64,000 bases of DNA from contig NZ_JACCGK010000001.1 in assembly GCF_013416325.1 (NCBI RefSeq), forward strand, positions 62,001 to 126,000. Reading direction: 5' to 3'. Made by a program: the position numbers and the translations under genes. Position 1 is the stretch's first letter. Each line of letters starts with the position of its first letter. The notes beneath the pieces are model-generated. The model saw nothing but the letters and a program-made list of their open reading frames with translations, did not search any database and was not told the origin of the DNA. The DNA is from Vreelandella sedimenti. Its GTDB lineage: Bacteria; Pseudomonadota; Gammaproteobacteria; Pseudomonadales; Halomonadaceae. Below are positions 49,093-58,271 of this stretch, one piece after another.

Positions 49093-50487
49093 ATGATTGA
49101 TCTTCGCAAAGCTTTTGAGACAGGTGGTGCACTGATTCTTGCCCCCGCTTATTTGCTGCTGGATAACGGCCCCCAGCCGGGCAAGGCGGTTTTGATACGC
49201 GAAGGGGTCTTCGCCGAAATCGGCGAGCCCGAAGTATTGGTGAAGCGTCATGCGGGTGCAACGTTAGTACAGCTACCGGAGCATCTGGTGATGCCCGGCT
49301 TTATCGACACGCATACTCACCTAACACAATCGCTGGGGAAGTCGCTGGTGTTCGGTGAGCCGTCCGAAATATTTCGCCGCATCTGGGTGCCGTTGGAGGG
49401 TAGCCTGGATGAGCATATGGTCTATCTTTCCTCGAAACTCGCTGCGCTCGAATGCTTACGTGGCGGGTTTACTGCCGCTGTCGATGCTGGCACACGCTCA
49501 GCGGGGCATATCGGAAGGTTGGTCGAGGCGGCCCGCGAAACAGGGCTGCGCCTTGTTGTGGGCCAGATTTGCAATGACCTGGGCGGTGCAGCCCTGCGAC
49601 CTGAGCGTAATGAGATCATCCGAATTGCAGAGGCGCATCTGGCTGCCTTCGCAGGTGACCGATTGGTTCACCCATCGCTGGCGATCTCGATTCCTGAAGC
49701 GGGTTCGGACTGGATGCTCAAGCGAATTTCGGACATGGCGGCGGAGGCGGACGTGACCTTCCAGACCCATGTGAATGAGCATCTAGTAGCGGTAGAGCGC
49801 TCGCTAGTTGCTAATAGCCGCCGCCCCCTAGAACATCTAGACCATATCGGCGCCTTGGGGCCACAGGCGCTGATTGCGCACTCGACGCTGATCACCCCGC
49901 ATGAGATGAACTTGCTGAAGGATAGCGGCACTGCCGTGGCCTATAACCCCGTTGCCTCCGTCTGGAAAGGGAATGCCATTGCGCCCGCCCTGCAGTTGCA
50001 GGCACTTGGCATCCGTTTTGGTCTGGGCACTGATGGCACGCGCGCCGATGGGTTCCGCCTGATGGATGCGGCAGAATCACTTCAGCGCGCGGGTTATGGC
50101 CTTGCCTCGGGAGACAGTTCCTGTGGTGGGGGATGGCTATGGCTGGAAGCGGCCACACGGATGGCCGCCGATGCAGTGGGCTTAGGCGCGGTGACCGGAC
50201 GAATTGCACCGGGGTTGGCCGCCGACTTCCTGCTGGTTAACCTTGAACGTCCTGAGTTCACACCGTCACATGATCTGACATGGGAACTGGTGCGTTATGG
50301 CAACCGTGACCAGATCGACGCTGTGTTCACTAATGGCAGACTGCGCCTATTGCACGGCTGGCCGGTTGATTGGGATGCCCGTGAACTGATGCGCGAACTC
50401 CGTGAGCTTGCTGTCCCGGCTATTGCCGCTGCGCCGGTCACTCGTATTCACCCTACAGCAGACAGCATACTTGCGGGGCGTTCATGA
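49093..50487 (+). CDS. Metal-dependent amidohydrolase/deaminase (ATZ/TRZ type)
   Basis: 464 residues. Amidohydrolase-superfamily metal ligands in order: HTHLTQ (about 75), THVNEH (about 228), HS in LIAHSTLI and Asp in GLGTDGTRADGF (about 315). This subgroup removes amino or other leaving groups from heterocycles. Substrate not identifiable, presumably what the ABC system brings in. Last four bases overlap the next gene. Confidence 0.87.
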   Translation: MIDLRKAFETGGALILAPAYLLLDNGPQPGKAVLIREGVFAEIGEPEVLVKRHAGATLVQLPEHLVMPGFIDTHTHLTQSLGKSLVFGEPSEIFRRIWVPLEGSLDEHMVYLSSKLAALECLRGGFTAAVDAGTRSAGHIGRLVEAARETGLRLVVGQICNDLGGAALRPERNEIIRIAEAHLAAFAGDRLVHPSLAISIPEAGSDWMLKRISDMAAEADVTFQTHVNEHLVAVERSLVANSRRPLEHLDHIGALGPQALIAHSTLITPHEMNLLKDSGTAVAYNPVASVWKGNAIAPALQLQALGIRFGLGTDGTRADGFRLMDAAESLQRAGYGLASGDSSCGGGWLWLEAATRMAADAVGLGAVTGRIAPGLAADFLLVNLERPEFTPSHDLTWELVRYGNRDQIDAVFTNGRLRLLHGWPVDWDARELMRELRELAVPAIAAAPVTRIHPTADSILAGRS

Positions 50488-51188
50488 CGTTATCGCTGCT
50501 AGGACTGCTGTGGGTAGTGGTGATGGTGTCCGCGATGGTGCAAGGCACTGTTGGGATCGGCTTTGCCCTGATCGTTGCACCGGTGTTTGCCATGGTTGAT
50601 CCGGTCTATCTTCCGGTTACGCTTCTTGTCCTGATGTTGCCGCTCAATGCCCATGTGGCGTGGCGCGAGCGAACGGCTATTGATTGGCGCGGCACTGGCT
50701 GGATTACGCTTGGCCGTTTTCTGGGCACTTTCGCAGGGCTGGCCTTATTGCTGGCGTTGAGTGTGCGACAGATGGAGATCGCTGTCGGGCTTTTCACTAT
50801 CCTCGCCGCGCTGGTTGCTCTTTTCGCGCCGCCATTTATGCCGCGCCGAACATCAACCACTAGTGTTGGCTTGTTCACCGGTATCAGCGAGACCGCGACC
50901 GGAATTGGTGGGCCACCGCTTGCACTGCTCTATCAGCACGCACCGGGCCCACGCCTGCGCGCGACTGTTGCGGCCTGCTTTCTGATCGGAGAGGTTTTCT
51001 CGTTGATCGTGCTGGCTCTTGGCGGCAGGGTCGGCCGCGATCACCTTGTCGCGGCCGCCCTATTGATACCGGCGGTGATCCTGGGCAGCTTTCTGTCGCG
51101 TTATGCCCACGCCCACATCCCGGCGGCGCGGCTAAGACTTGCCGTCCTCTTGCTCTCGATCCTTGGCGGCCTTGTCTTGATCGCCTGA
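50484..51188 (+). CDS. TauE/SafE-family membrane exporter
   Basis: 234 residues with about eight membrane helices. Carries the family's repeated pattern around QGTVGIGFALIVAPVFAM and TGISETATGIGGPPLALLYQ. TauE proteins are proposed to export sulfite or sulfoacetate; others move organic anions. Start overlaps the amidohydrolase stop (ATGA). Its presence hints that the imported compound releases sulfite or a similar anion (inference). Confidence 0.88.
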   Translation: MTLSLLGLLWVVVMVSAMVQGTVGIGFALIVAPVFAMVDPVYLPVTLLVLMLPLNAHVAWRERTAIDWRGTGWITLGRFLGTFAGLALLLALSVRQMEIAVGLFTILAALVALFAPPFMPRRTSTTSVGLFTGISETATGIGGPPLALLYQHAPGPRLRATVAACFLIGEVFSLIVLALGGRVGRDHLVAAALLIPAVILGSFLSRYAHAHIPAARLRLAVLLLSILGGLVLIA

Positions 51189-51248
51189 TTAGGAGTAGTA
51201 AGCTGATCCTCTTGGTCGATGACAATCAACTGCTGGGTTATGCAGCGG

Positions 51249-52199
51249 CTAATCCCAGCTTGCCAGTTGGTTTCGGTACTGCCCCTGGGCTTGGCTGGCA
51301 CCGGTCGGCGTCAGCCACACCTTGGTGCCGGGCAAACACTGGGCCAGCGTAGCGCAGGCGATGGGGGTGAGGGCACCTAGACGCGGGTAGCCGCCGATTG
51401 TCTGGCGGTCGTTCATTAGCACGATGGGCTGGCCGTCCGGCGGTACTTGAACTGCTCCCAAGGGAATGCCCTCGGAAATAATGCCGGTGAGTGAGCCGTG
51501 AAGGGCGGGGCCGGTGAGGCGTACGCCCATCCGGTCGGCGCGGTTATCCACTGTCCAGGGTTGGTTGAACGCCTGGAACAGTGCATGGCCACTGAAGGAG
51601 GCAATTTGCGAGCCGAGCACGATGGGTAAGCGGCAGCCAGACGCCGGCATGCGCGGGCCCTGGCTGTCAGGAATGCGGCGCACCGCTGGAGCGGCGCCGT
51701 TCCAAGTTAAACGATCACCCACTTTTAGGGGTTTACCATCTTCGTGCAGGCCACCCAGCTGTTCGCGTGCGGTGCAGGCGCGGCTGCCCAGCACCTCCGG
51801 CGCATTCAATCCACCAGGAAAGGCGAGATAAGCGCGCAGGCCCTGGCGCGGCTGGCGAAACACCAAGCGCTGGCTGGGCAGTAGCTTAAAGCTGGTATTG
51901 GGGGCGAGCGGTTTGCCATCCAACTGGGCATCCAGGTCGGCGCCGGTCAGTGCCAGGCGCACTTCGCGTTCGGTTTCAAAACTCAAACCGCCGCCCATGA
52001 CGATTTCCAGCGCGGCGCTGTTTAAAGCGTTGCCCAGCAACCAGTTAGCCCAGCGAAAAGAGATCCAGTCCGCAGCGCCGCCCTGAGTAACGCCTAAGTG
52101 GCCGACGCCAAATCGACCGGCATCTTGGATAAGCGCCAGCGGCCCTGCCTGTTTAACCACTAGCCCTTTTTGTGCTTCATTCATGGCGACTTGGTTCAT
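51249..52199 (-). CDS. pxpC: 5-Oxoprolinase subunit C
   Basis: 316 residues, biotin-dependent-carboxyltransferase-like/KipA family (GPLALIQDAGRFGVGHLGV, TQGGAADWISFRWAN, NDRQTIGGYPRLG). With PxpA and PxpB it hydrolyses 5-oxoproline to glutamate using ATP. The start overlaps the pxpB stop by four bases, with GGAGGAG upstream. Confidence 0.93.
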   Translation of the reverse strand: MNQVAMNEAQKGLVVKQAGPLALIQDAGRFGVGHLGVTQGGAADWISFRWANWLLGNALNSAALEIVMGGGLSFETEREVRLALTGADLDAQLDGKPLAPNTSFKLLPSQRLVFRQPRQGLRAYLAFPGGLNAPEVLGSRACTAREQLGGLHEDGKPLKVGDRLTWNGAAPAVRRIPDSQGPRMPASGCRLPIVLGSQIASFSGHALFQAFNQPWTVDNRADRMGVRLTGPALHGSLTGIISEGIPLGAVQVPPDGQPIVLMNDRQTIGGYPRLGALTPIACATLAQCLPGTKVWLTPTGASQAQGQYRNQLASWD

Positions 52200-52912
52200 G
52201 GGCGCTCCTCCATGGGCGTGGTATCGCCACCGTCGGCTTCAAACTCTTCGCGGGAGATCGCTCTAAAGCGCACCTTATCGCCGGGGCGAAACAGTGGCTC
52301 GCCACGTTTGGCATGCTCGAATAGCGGCACGTTGGTGCGACCCAGAATATTCCAGCCGCCCGGCGAAAGCAGCGGATAAATCGCGGTTTGGCGATCGGCA
52401 ATGCCCACGCTACCTGCAGCGACTTTGCGGCGCGGCGTTTTTAAACGCGGTGTGGTCAGCGCTTCATCCACTAAGCCCATAAAGCCGTAACCGGGGGCAA
52501 ACCCCAGCGCGAACACACAGTAGTCGTGGTTGCAGTGCTGCTCGATAAGCTCGTCGACACTCAAACCAGCGCGTTTGGAGACCAGAGGCAGTTCGGGTCC
52601 GACACTTTCGTCGTACCACACGGGAATGTCGTGTAGCTCACCCGCCTGGGTGTCGACAGGTTTGAGGCCAGAAAGCGCCTGGTTAATCAGCGTGAGAGCC
52701 CCGGCGTGGTTCAGCTGTTGGCAGTCGTAATGGACTAACAGCGTGGTGTAAGAGGGCACTAGATCAATAAGCGCAGGGCCGAAAGCATTGCGCAACGCTT
52801 GGTCGGCGCCAATTACCCAGGCCATATTAGCCTCATCGATGGTGTCGAATAATCGCACCATCAGGGCATCCATGGCGGCGGTTTCAATGCGCATTTCAAT
52901 ATTGGGTTTCAC
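52196..52912 (-). CDS. pxpB: 5-Oxoprolinase subunit B
   Basis: 238 residues, KipI family ([56 protein letters not shown]). Starts with GTG overlapping the pxpA stop, with GGAG five bases upstream; an ATG six codons later is the alternative. Confidence 0.93.
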   Translation of the reverse strand: MKPNIEMRIETAAMDALMVRLFDTIDEANMAWVIGADQALRNAFGPALIDLVPSYTTLLVHYDCQQLNHAGALTLINQALSGLKPVDTQAGELHDIPVWYDESVGPELPLVSKRAGLSVDELIEQHCNHDYCVFALGFAPGYGFMGLVDEALTTPRLKTPRRKVAAGSVGIADRQTAIYPLLSPGGWNILGRTNVPLFEHAKRGEPLFRPGDKVRFRAISREEFEADGGDTTPMEERP

Positions 52913-53661
52913 GCCTGCTCCAGCGCCTGAAAGGCCTCACGAATAGCGCGTACGGCGGCCACTGACTCCGGGTTGTCGCCATGAACGCAGAGCGTATCGC
53001 AGGCTAACTGCAGCTGCGTGCCATCAAGCGCGGTGAGCGGCTCGCCTTTGGCCAACATTACTGCTTGATTGACGATGGTGTTCTGGTCGTGGTGTACGGC
53101 GTTAGGTAGGCGTCGAGAGGCCAAGTGGCCGTTGCCATCATAAGCGCGATCGGCAAAGGTCTCGAACCAGAGGGTAATGCCTATTTGTGCGGCCAGCTCG
53201 CGGTGTGGTTCAGGGTCGGCGGTAGACATAATCATTAACGGCAGGCTGGCATCATAAGCACGTACCGCGCGCATGACGCCTTCGAGCAGTGCCGGGTTGG
53301 CGGCCATATCGTTGTACAGCGCACCATGAGGTTTGATGTAGCTCAGTTGGGTGCCTTCCGCTTGGCAGATACCCGCCAAAGCCCCCACTTGGTAGAGCAC
53401 CATATCTTCCGCTTCTTCCGGCGAGCAGGCCATTGAGCGGCGGCCAAAGCCCATCAAATCCGGGTAACCCGGGTGCGCGCCAATGCGGGTGCCATTTTGT
53501 ACCGCTAGCTTGACGGTGCGGCGCATGACATGGGGGTCGGAGGCATGGAAGCCGCAGGCGATGTTGGCGCAGTCGACGAAAGGCATCGCATCGGCATCCA
53601 GGCCGAGGTGCCAGTTGCCGAAACTTTCGCCCATATCGCAATTAAGCAGGGGGATGGCCAT
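52909..53661 (-). CDS. pxpA: 5-Oxoprolinase subunit A (LamB/YcsF family)
   Basis: 250 residues. Begins [13 protein letters not shown], with [20 protein letters not shown] and [11 protein letters not shown], the family hallmarks. First gene of pxpABC; all three overlap by four bases. The 353-base gap up to 54014 carries the promoters of this operon and of the LysR gene; I see no convincing gene in it. Confidence 0.94.
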   Translation of the reverse strand: MAIPLLNCDMGESFGNWHLGLDADAMPFVDCANIACGFHASDPHVMRRTVKLAVQNGTRIGAHPGYPDLMGFGRRSMACSPEEAEDMVLYQVGALAGICQAEGTQLSYIKPHGALYNDMAANPALLEGVMRAVRAYDASLPLMIMSTADPEPHRELAAQIGITLWFETFADRAYDGNGHLASRRLPNAVHHDQNTIVNQAVMLAKGEPLTALDGTQLQLACDTLCVHGDNPESVAAVRAIREAFQALEQA

Positions 53662-54014
53662 AGCGACTCCTGTGTCGATGCAGTGGGTGCGTTTGATTGG
53701 TTAGCGCTGATTGTAGTCCACCACCAATATATGAACATGGCTTGCCCAGTGCCAATCGTTTTTGGCGATACTAACTATCGGGTGCTTCTATCATATTGTT
53801 ATTTATTGGAAAAAGGGTTGACGCTTGGGCACGATACGCTTATCACATTAGGAGCGGGGCGTGATAATAACGTTGGTGAAATAGCGCTACTGGGAGTGGT
53901 CTTAAAGTTGCATAGTAATCAGACCATCATGAGCATTAGCACTCCGCAGCTCTCTTTACGTGTCAGCTCGACAGCGATTTTTTACCCCAGAAAGTCATTT
54001 GCAGGCGAGTCACT

Positions 54015-54995
54015 ATGCTCGATTTTAAGGAACTTGAGGCGTTCGTATGGGCAGTGAGGCTCGGCTCCTTCCGTAAGGCGGCGACCCGCCTGCACCTTAC
54101 TCAGCCCTCTGTTTCTGAGCGTATTTCACGCTTGGAAACCACGGTAGGAGAGTTGCTGCTGGAGCGTGCCGCCAGGCCTATTCAGCCTACTATGCGAGGC
54201 CGCGAGTTCTTTGTGCACGCTGAGCGGATGCTGCACCAGCGTGACGAAGCGATGAAGCTTTTCGATGACGAAGAGGCATTTTCTGCACCATTGCGGCTCG
54301 GCACGATTGAAACCATCGCCCATAGCTGGTTTCCCGAATTTATGCGCCGTTTAACCGAGCGGTATCCGCGTTTGACTATTGAACTGACGGTCGATTACTC
54401 ACCGGTGCTCAATGAGCGGCTACTGGGCAACGAATTGGATATTGTCTTGGCGATGAATGGCTATTCACCGCAAAAGCAGATCGAGTACGAATCCTTGAGC
54501 CCTTATGAAATGGGTATGTTTGTCTCTCCACGGCACGTCAAGCAGTTGGGCGAAAGTGCCGACACTTGGGGCAAGCAGTTGCCGTTTATTTCATTTGGTA
54601 AGCAGGCTCGCCCCTATGCAGAGTTAGTGAGTTATTTAGCAGAACAGGGAGTCGCTAATCCTCGTATCCATAGCGTCAGCACACTAATGACCATTGTACG
54701 AATGACCACCGAAGGGCTGGGGATTGGCGCGCTGCCTGTCGCCACTGTGCTGGATGAATGGCAGCGAGGGGAGCTCTACCGTCTCTCGCTACCGGTGCCG
54801 TTACCGGCCATGCACTATGATGTGATATGGCGCAACGCTAACCATCCGCGCTTTTGTCGCGGCGTTGCCCGCTTGGCCCAGCAGTGTGCCTGCAGCTATG
54901 CCCAGGCGCGCCGTGCCGATATGACAACAACACTTTTCTCCGGGCGCTGGGTTACCGCCAGCGCCTCCTCTGGTACCACCGAAGCAATGCATTAG
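54015..54995 (+). CDS. LysR family regulator between pxp and TRAP genes
   Basis: 326 residues. LysR helix-turn-helix (LHLTQPSVSERISRLETT) and effector domain; a longer C-terminus than usual (about 25 extra residues). Divergent from pxpABC and 56 bases upstream of dctP on the same strand, so it may control both. Confidence 0.87.
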   Translation: MLDFKELEAFVWAVRLGSFRKAATRLHLTQPSVSERISRLETTVGELLLERAARPIQPTMRGREFFVHAERMLHQRDEAMKLFDDEEAFSAPLRLGTIETIAHSWFPEFMRRLTERYPRLTIELTVDYSPVLNERLLGNELDIVLAMNGYSPQKQIEYESLSPYEMGMFVSPRHVKQLGESADTWGKQLPFISFGKQARPYAELVSYLAEQGVANPRIHSVSTLMTIVRMTTEGLGIGALPVATVLDEWQRGELYRLSLPVPLPAMHYDVIWRNANHPRFCRGVARLAQQCACSYAQARRADMTTTLFSGRWVTASASSGTTEAMH

Positions 54996-55051
54996 AAGCA
55001 ACGCACTATTAGAAGCACCATACTATTAATAGAAATAAGAGGGTTCTTACG

Positions 55052-56035
55052 ATGCGCAAGACAATCACGACTTCACTGCTACTGGCGACCGCCTGCGGTT
55101 TAACGGTGTCGGCTCATGCTGCGGAATGGACCATGGCCACGCCTTACGGTGATGCCAGCTTTCATACCCAAAACAACAAGCAGTTCGCTGAGGACGTGGC
55201 CGAAGCTACCGATGGCGAGTTAACCATTACCGTACATAGCGGCGGCTCGTTGGTATCGCATGGTGAAATTAAGCCGTCGGTGCGTCGTGGCACTATTGAT
55301 GCAGGTGAAGTATTCCTCTCGGTTCTTTCCAATGACGACCCGATCTTTGAAGTTGATACGCTGCCAGGTGTGGCGGGTAGCTACGACGACGCCTACGCGC
55401 TGTGGGAAGCCACCAAACCGATGATCACCGAGCTGTTTGCCTATGAAGGGTTGATTCCGCTCTACGCAGTCGCTTGGCCTGCACAAGGTATCTATACCTC
55501 TGAACCTCTTACTGACCCTGAGCAGTTTGAAGGCTTGCGCGTTCGTGCACCTAACATCAATACCCAGCGCTTTGTCGATAACCTGGGCGGTAGCCCCACC
55601 GAGACCGAAGAGTCTGATATACCCACTGCGTTTAGCACTGGCCGTGTGGATGCCATGATCACCTCAAGCTCTACCGGTAACTCCATGGCGGCGTGGGATT
55701 ACGTGACTGATTACACCGACGCTAACCTGTGGCTGCCAAAAAATATCGTCTTCATTAGCCAACGCAGTTTTGATGGCCTGGATGAAGCGACTCAGGAAGC
55801 TCTGATGGAAGCCGCCGCTGAGGCTGAGAAACGTGGTTGGGAGATGAGCCGCGAAGATAACGACGCCAGCTTGGCTGCACTGCAAGAGAACGGTATTTCA
55901 GTTTCCGAGCCAAACGAAGCCGTTTCAGAGGCGCTTCAAGCAGCCGGTGACCAGCTGTTTGAAGATTGGCAGTCCCGTGCTGACGATGAAGCCAAAAAGG
56001 CGCTGGAATCCTATCGCGAGCAGCGCGACAGCTAA
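55052..56035 (+). CDS. dctP: TRAP transporter substrate-binding protein
   Basis: 327 residues. Signal peptide of about 23 residues ending AHAAEW, then a DctP fold with the conserved region around GLRVRAPNINTQRF carrying the substrate-carboxylate Arg. Delivers an organic acid to the DctQM membrane pair. Because of the neighbouring 5-oxoprolinase genes, 5-oxoproline or a related acid is a reasonable guess. Confidence 0.92.
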   Translation: MRKTITTSLLLATACGLTVSAHAAEWTMATPYGDASFHTQNNKQFAEDVAEATDGELTITVHSGGSLVSHGEIKPSVRRGTIDAGEVFLSVLSNDDPIFEVDTLPGVAGSYDDAYALWEATKPMITELFAYEGLIPLYAVAWPAQGIYTSEPLTDPEQFEGLRVRAPNINTQRFVDNLGGSPTETEESDIPTAFSTGRVDAMITSSSTGNSMAAWDYVTDYTDANLWLPKNIVFISQRSFDGLDEATQEALMEAAAEAEKRGWEMSREDNDASLAALQENGISVSEPNEAVSEALQAAGDQLFEDWQSRADDEAKKALESYREQRDS

Positions 56036-56102
56036 GCGCTATTTAGCCTAAACACGGTTTAAGCTAAGTACTTTTTAACTAGGCTCTATCGTGATGGTTT
56101 CC

Positions 56103-56138
56103 GCAGGGGCGGTGATGTTGGCGCTGTCCCTGCTTTTT
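56103..56138 (+). terminator. Possible attenuator between dctP and dctQ
   Basis: GCAGGG and CCCTGC arms around an 18-base loop, followed by TTTTT. Such hairpins often lower membrane-subunit expression relative to the binding protein. Just after it, CTAAGTACGTTTT is repeated in tandem (about 56150-56176). Confidence 0.5.
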
Positions 56139-56203
56139 CTACGCGCTTTTCCTAAGTACGTTTTCTAAGTACGTTTTCCCGCGTGCTTCGTGAGGCTGCG
56201 AAC

Positions 56204-56767
56204 ATGACGTTTAAATTCGACAAACTCTATCGCCTGGGTGCTTGGGGTGCGGCGGCCTGCATGGTTGCCATTTGCACGCTGATAGCGCTTCAGGTGACCT
56301 TCCGCCTGGTAGACGCCTTGCTGGTGCTCGTGGGGCTGAGCCGCCTGGGTATGAGTATTACCGGCGTTTCGGAAATTGCTTCTTATCTATTGGTGGGGGC
56401 GACCTTTCTGGGGTTGGCTTACACCTTTGTGCATCACGCCCATATTCGCGTGACGTTGTTGATTAGCCGGCTACCGTCGGCAATCCGTGTGTGGTTTGAA
56501 GTGTTTGGTCTCATCATTGCCCTGGCGATCAGCCTAATGCTTAGTTACGGCCTCATTGGGTTGGCGAGGGAGAGTCTGCAATACAACGATGTCTCTTCAG
56601 GCTTTGTGTCGATTCCGCTTTGGATACCCCAGCTTGTGCTCGCGACCAGCGTAGGGCTGCTCTGTTTGGCGTTGGCTGAAGCCCTGTTTATGGCACTACG
56701 GATTGCCATTCGCGATCCTGCGAGTTTTCGTGAAGCGACGGCCCCAGATGAAAGCGAGGGCCACTAA
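56204..56767 (+). CDS. dctQ: TRAP transporter small permease
   Basis: 187 residues with four membrane helices; typical ISEIASYLLVGATFLGLAY-like second helix region and an HHAHIRV motif. Small integral subunit that pairs with DctM. GAGG eight bases before the ATG favours 56204 over a GTG at 56183. Confidence 0.9.
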   Translation: MTFKFDKLYRLGAWGAAACMVAICTLIALQVTFRLVDALLVLVGLSRLGMSITGVSEIASYLLVGATFLGLAYTFVHHAHIRVTLLISRLPSAIRVWFEVFGLIIALAISLMLSYGLIGLARESLQYNDVSSGFVSIPLWIPQLVLATSVGLLCLALAEALFMALRIAIRDPASFREATAPDESEGH

Positions 56768-56877
56768 ATGGTGACGATAGCTATGTCTTGGTTGAGTACG
56801 TCGTCTGTGTTGAGTACGCAGCGGTTAACTGGGTCACTGTTAACACTGCTTCTGCCGTTTAAATTGGAGAGATCCTT

Positions 56878-58182
56878 GTGCTGCTACTAAGTCTCGCCAC
56901 CATTTTCACCCTCGTGGTTCTGCTAGGGAGCGGGGTGTGGATCGCCTTTGCGTTAATCGGCACTGCCTGGATAGCGCTAGAGTTCTTTAGCTCTTTCTCG
57001 CCGGGCTCTATTTTAGCCTCCGATTTTTGGGGCGCCAGCTACGGTTGGGATCTCACTGCGCTGCCTATGTTTATCTGGATGGGGGAAATTCTGTTTCGCT
57101 CTGGGCTTGCGGACAATATGTTTCGTGGCCTGTCGCCCTGGCTGAACCGCCTGCCGGGGCGCTTACTGCACACCAATATTATTGGCAGCGGCATGTTTGC
57201 AGCGGTGTGCGGCTCTTCGGCGGCCACCTGTGCCACGGTGGGCAAAATGACCCTGCCAGAGCTCGAGCGGCGGGGTTACGACAGCAATATGGCGATTGGC
57301 ACCTTGGCCAGCGCCTCCACTTTGGGACTTTTGATTCCACCCTCCATTGTGCTCATCGTTTACGGTGTGGTCACCGAACAGTCGATCTCCAGGCTGTTTA
57401 TGGCCGGTATTGGCCCGGGACTGATGATCCTGGCCATGTTTATGAGCTACCTCATTTTGTGGGCGTTGCTCAAGGGCAACCGTGAAGGGCTTACCGGCGA
57501 AGATGAATCCGGTATGAGCTTTGCTGAAAAGCTGCGCAATACCTGGTCGCTGGTGCCTATTCTGCTGTTGATCGGCGGGATTATCTTTTCGATCTATGGC
57601 GGGTTAGCGTCGCCTACTGAGGCCGCGGCAGTCGGTGTGGTATTGTCAATCGTGATTGCGCGCTTTAACGGTCACTTTGATCGCAACATTTTTAAAAGCT
57701 CGCTGTTTGCCGCCGTGCGTACCGCCTGCATGATCGCTTTTATTATTGCCGGTGCGTCGTTTTTAACCTCGGCGATGGGCTTTACCCAGGTGCCCATGAA
57801 GCTGGCGCAGGCGATTGGTGAGATGGGGCTGTCACCTACCATGCTGCTGATTGCGCTTACCTTGCTGCTGCTGGTGATGGGCTGTTTTCTCGACGGTATC
57901 TCGCTGATCCTACTCGTCACCGCGATTATTATGCCGCTGGTGAGCGCCGCTGGGTTCGATCTGATCTGGTTCGGTATTTATCTGGTCGTGGTGGTTGAGA
58001 TGTCCCAGATTACCCCGCCGGTAGGCTTCAACCTGTTCGTGATCCAGGGGCTAACAGGTAAAGATATTCTGACCATTACCAAAGCCACGCTGCCGTTCTT
58101 TCTACTCATGCTGTTGGCGATTGCCTTAATGCACATCTTTCCGGGTATCGCGCTCTATCTACCCGAGGCAATGACTCGGTGA
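56878..58182 (+). CDS. dctM: TRAP transporter large permease
   Basis: 434 residues, about 12 membrane helices, sodium-coupled transport channel. Family motifs include GSSAATCATVGKMTLPEL, STLGLLIPPSIVLIVYG, SPTEAAAVGV and ITPPVGFNLFVIQG. Starts with GTG after GGAGAGATCC, 110 bases after dctQ. Confidence 0.93.
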   Translation: MLLLSLATIFTLVVLLGSGVWIAFALIGTAWIALEFFSSFSPGSILASDFWGASYGWDLTALPMFIWMGEILFRSGLADNMFRGLSPWLNRLPGRLLHTNIIGSGMFAAVCGSSAATCATVGKMTLPELERRGYDSNMAIGTLASASTLGLLIPPSIVLIVYGVVTEQSISRLFMAGIGPGLMILAMFMSYLILWALLKGNREGLTGEDESGMSFAEKLRNTWSLVPILLLIGGIIFSIYGGLASPTEAAAVGVVLSIVIARFNGHFDRNIFKSSLFAAVRTACMIAFIIAGASFLTSAMGFTQVPMKLAQAIGEMGLSPTMLLIALTLLLLVMGCFLDGISLILLVTAIIMPLVSAAGFDLIWFGIYLVVVVEMSQITPPVGFNLFVIQGLTGKDILTITKATLPFFLLMLLAIALMHIFPGIALYLPEAMTR

Positions 58183-58218
58183 GGCGTTTATAAAAGAAAA
58201 AGTGTTAAGCATGAAGTA

Positions 58219-58269
58219 GAAAAACAGCGCTGGCCGGAGCGCTTGATAGCATGCATGCTCTGGCCAGCG
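58219..58269 (-). terminator. Probable terminator of the HDOD gene
   Basis: CGCTGGCC (58228-58235) and GGCCAGCG (58262-58269) form the stem; on the minus strand it begins three bases after the HDOD stop and is followed by a TTTTT run. It also lies between the convergent dctM and HDOD genes. Confidence 0.55.
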
Positions 58270-58271
58270 AT

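Noticed and set aside
53530..54057. 175-codon plus-strand frame overlapping pxpA and the LysR start
   Set aside because: Antisense to pxpA in its first part and low-complexity in the rest, with no ribosome site or recognisable motif; the LysR and pxpA genes are well supported.
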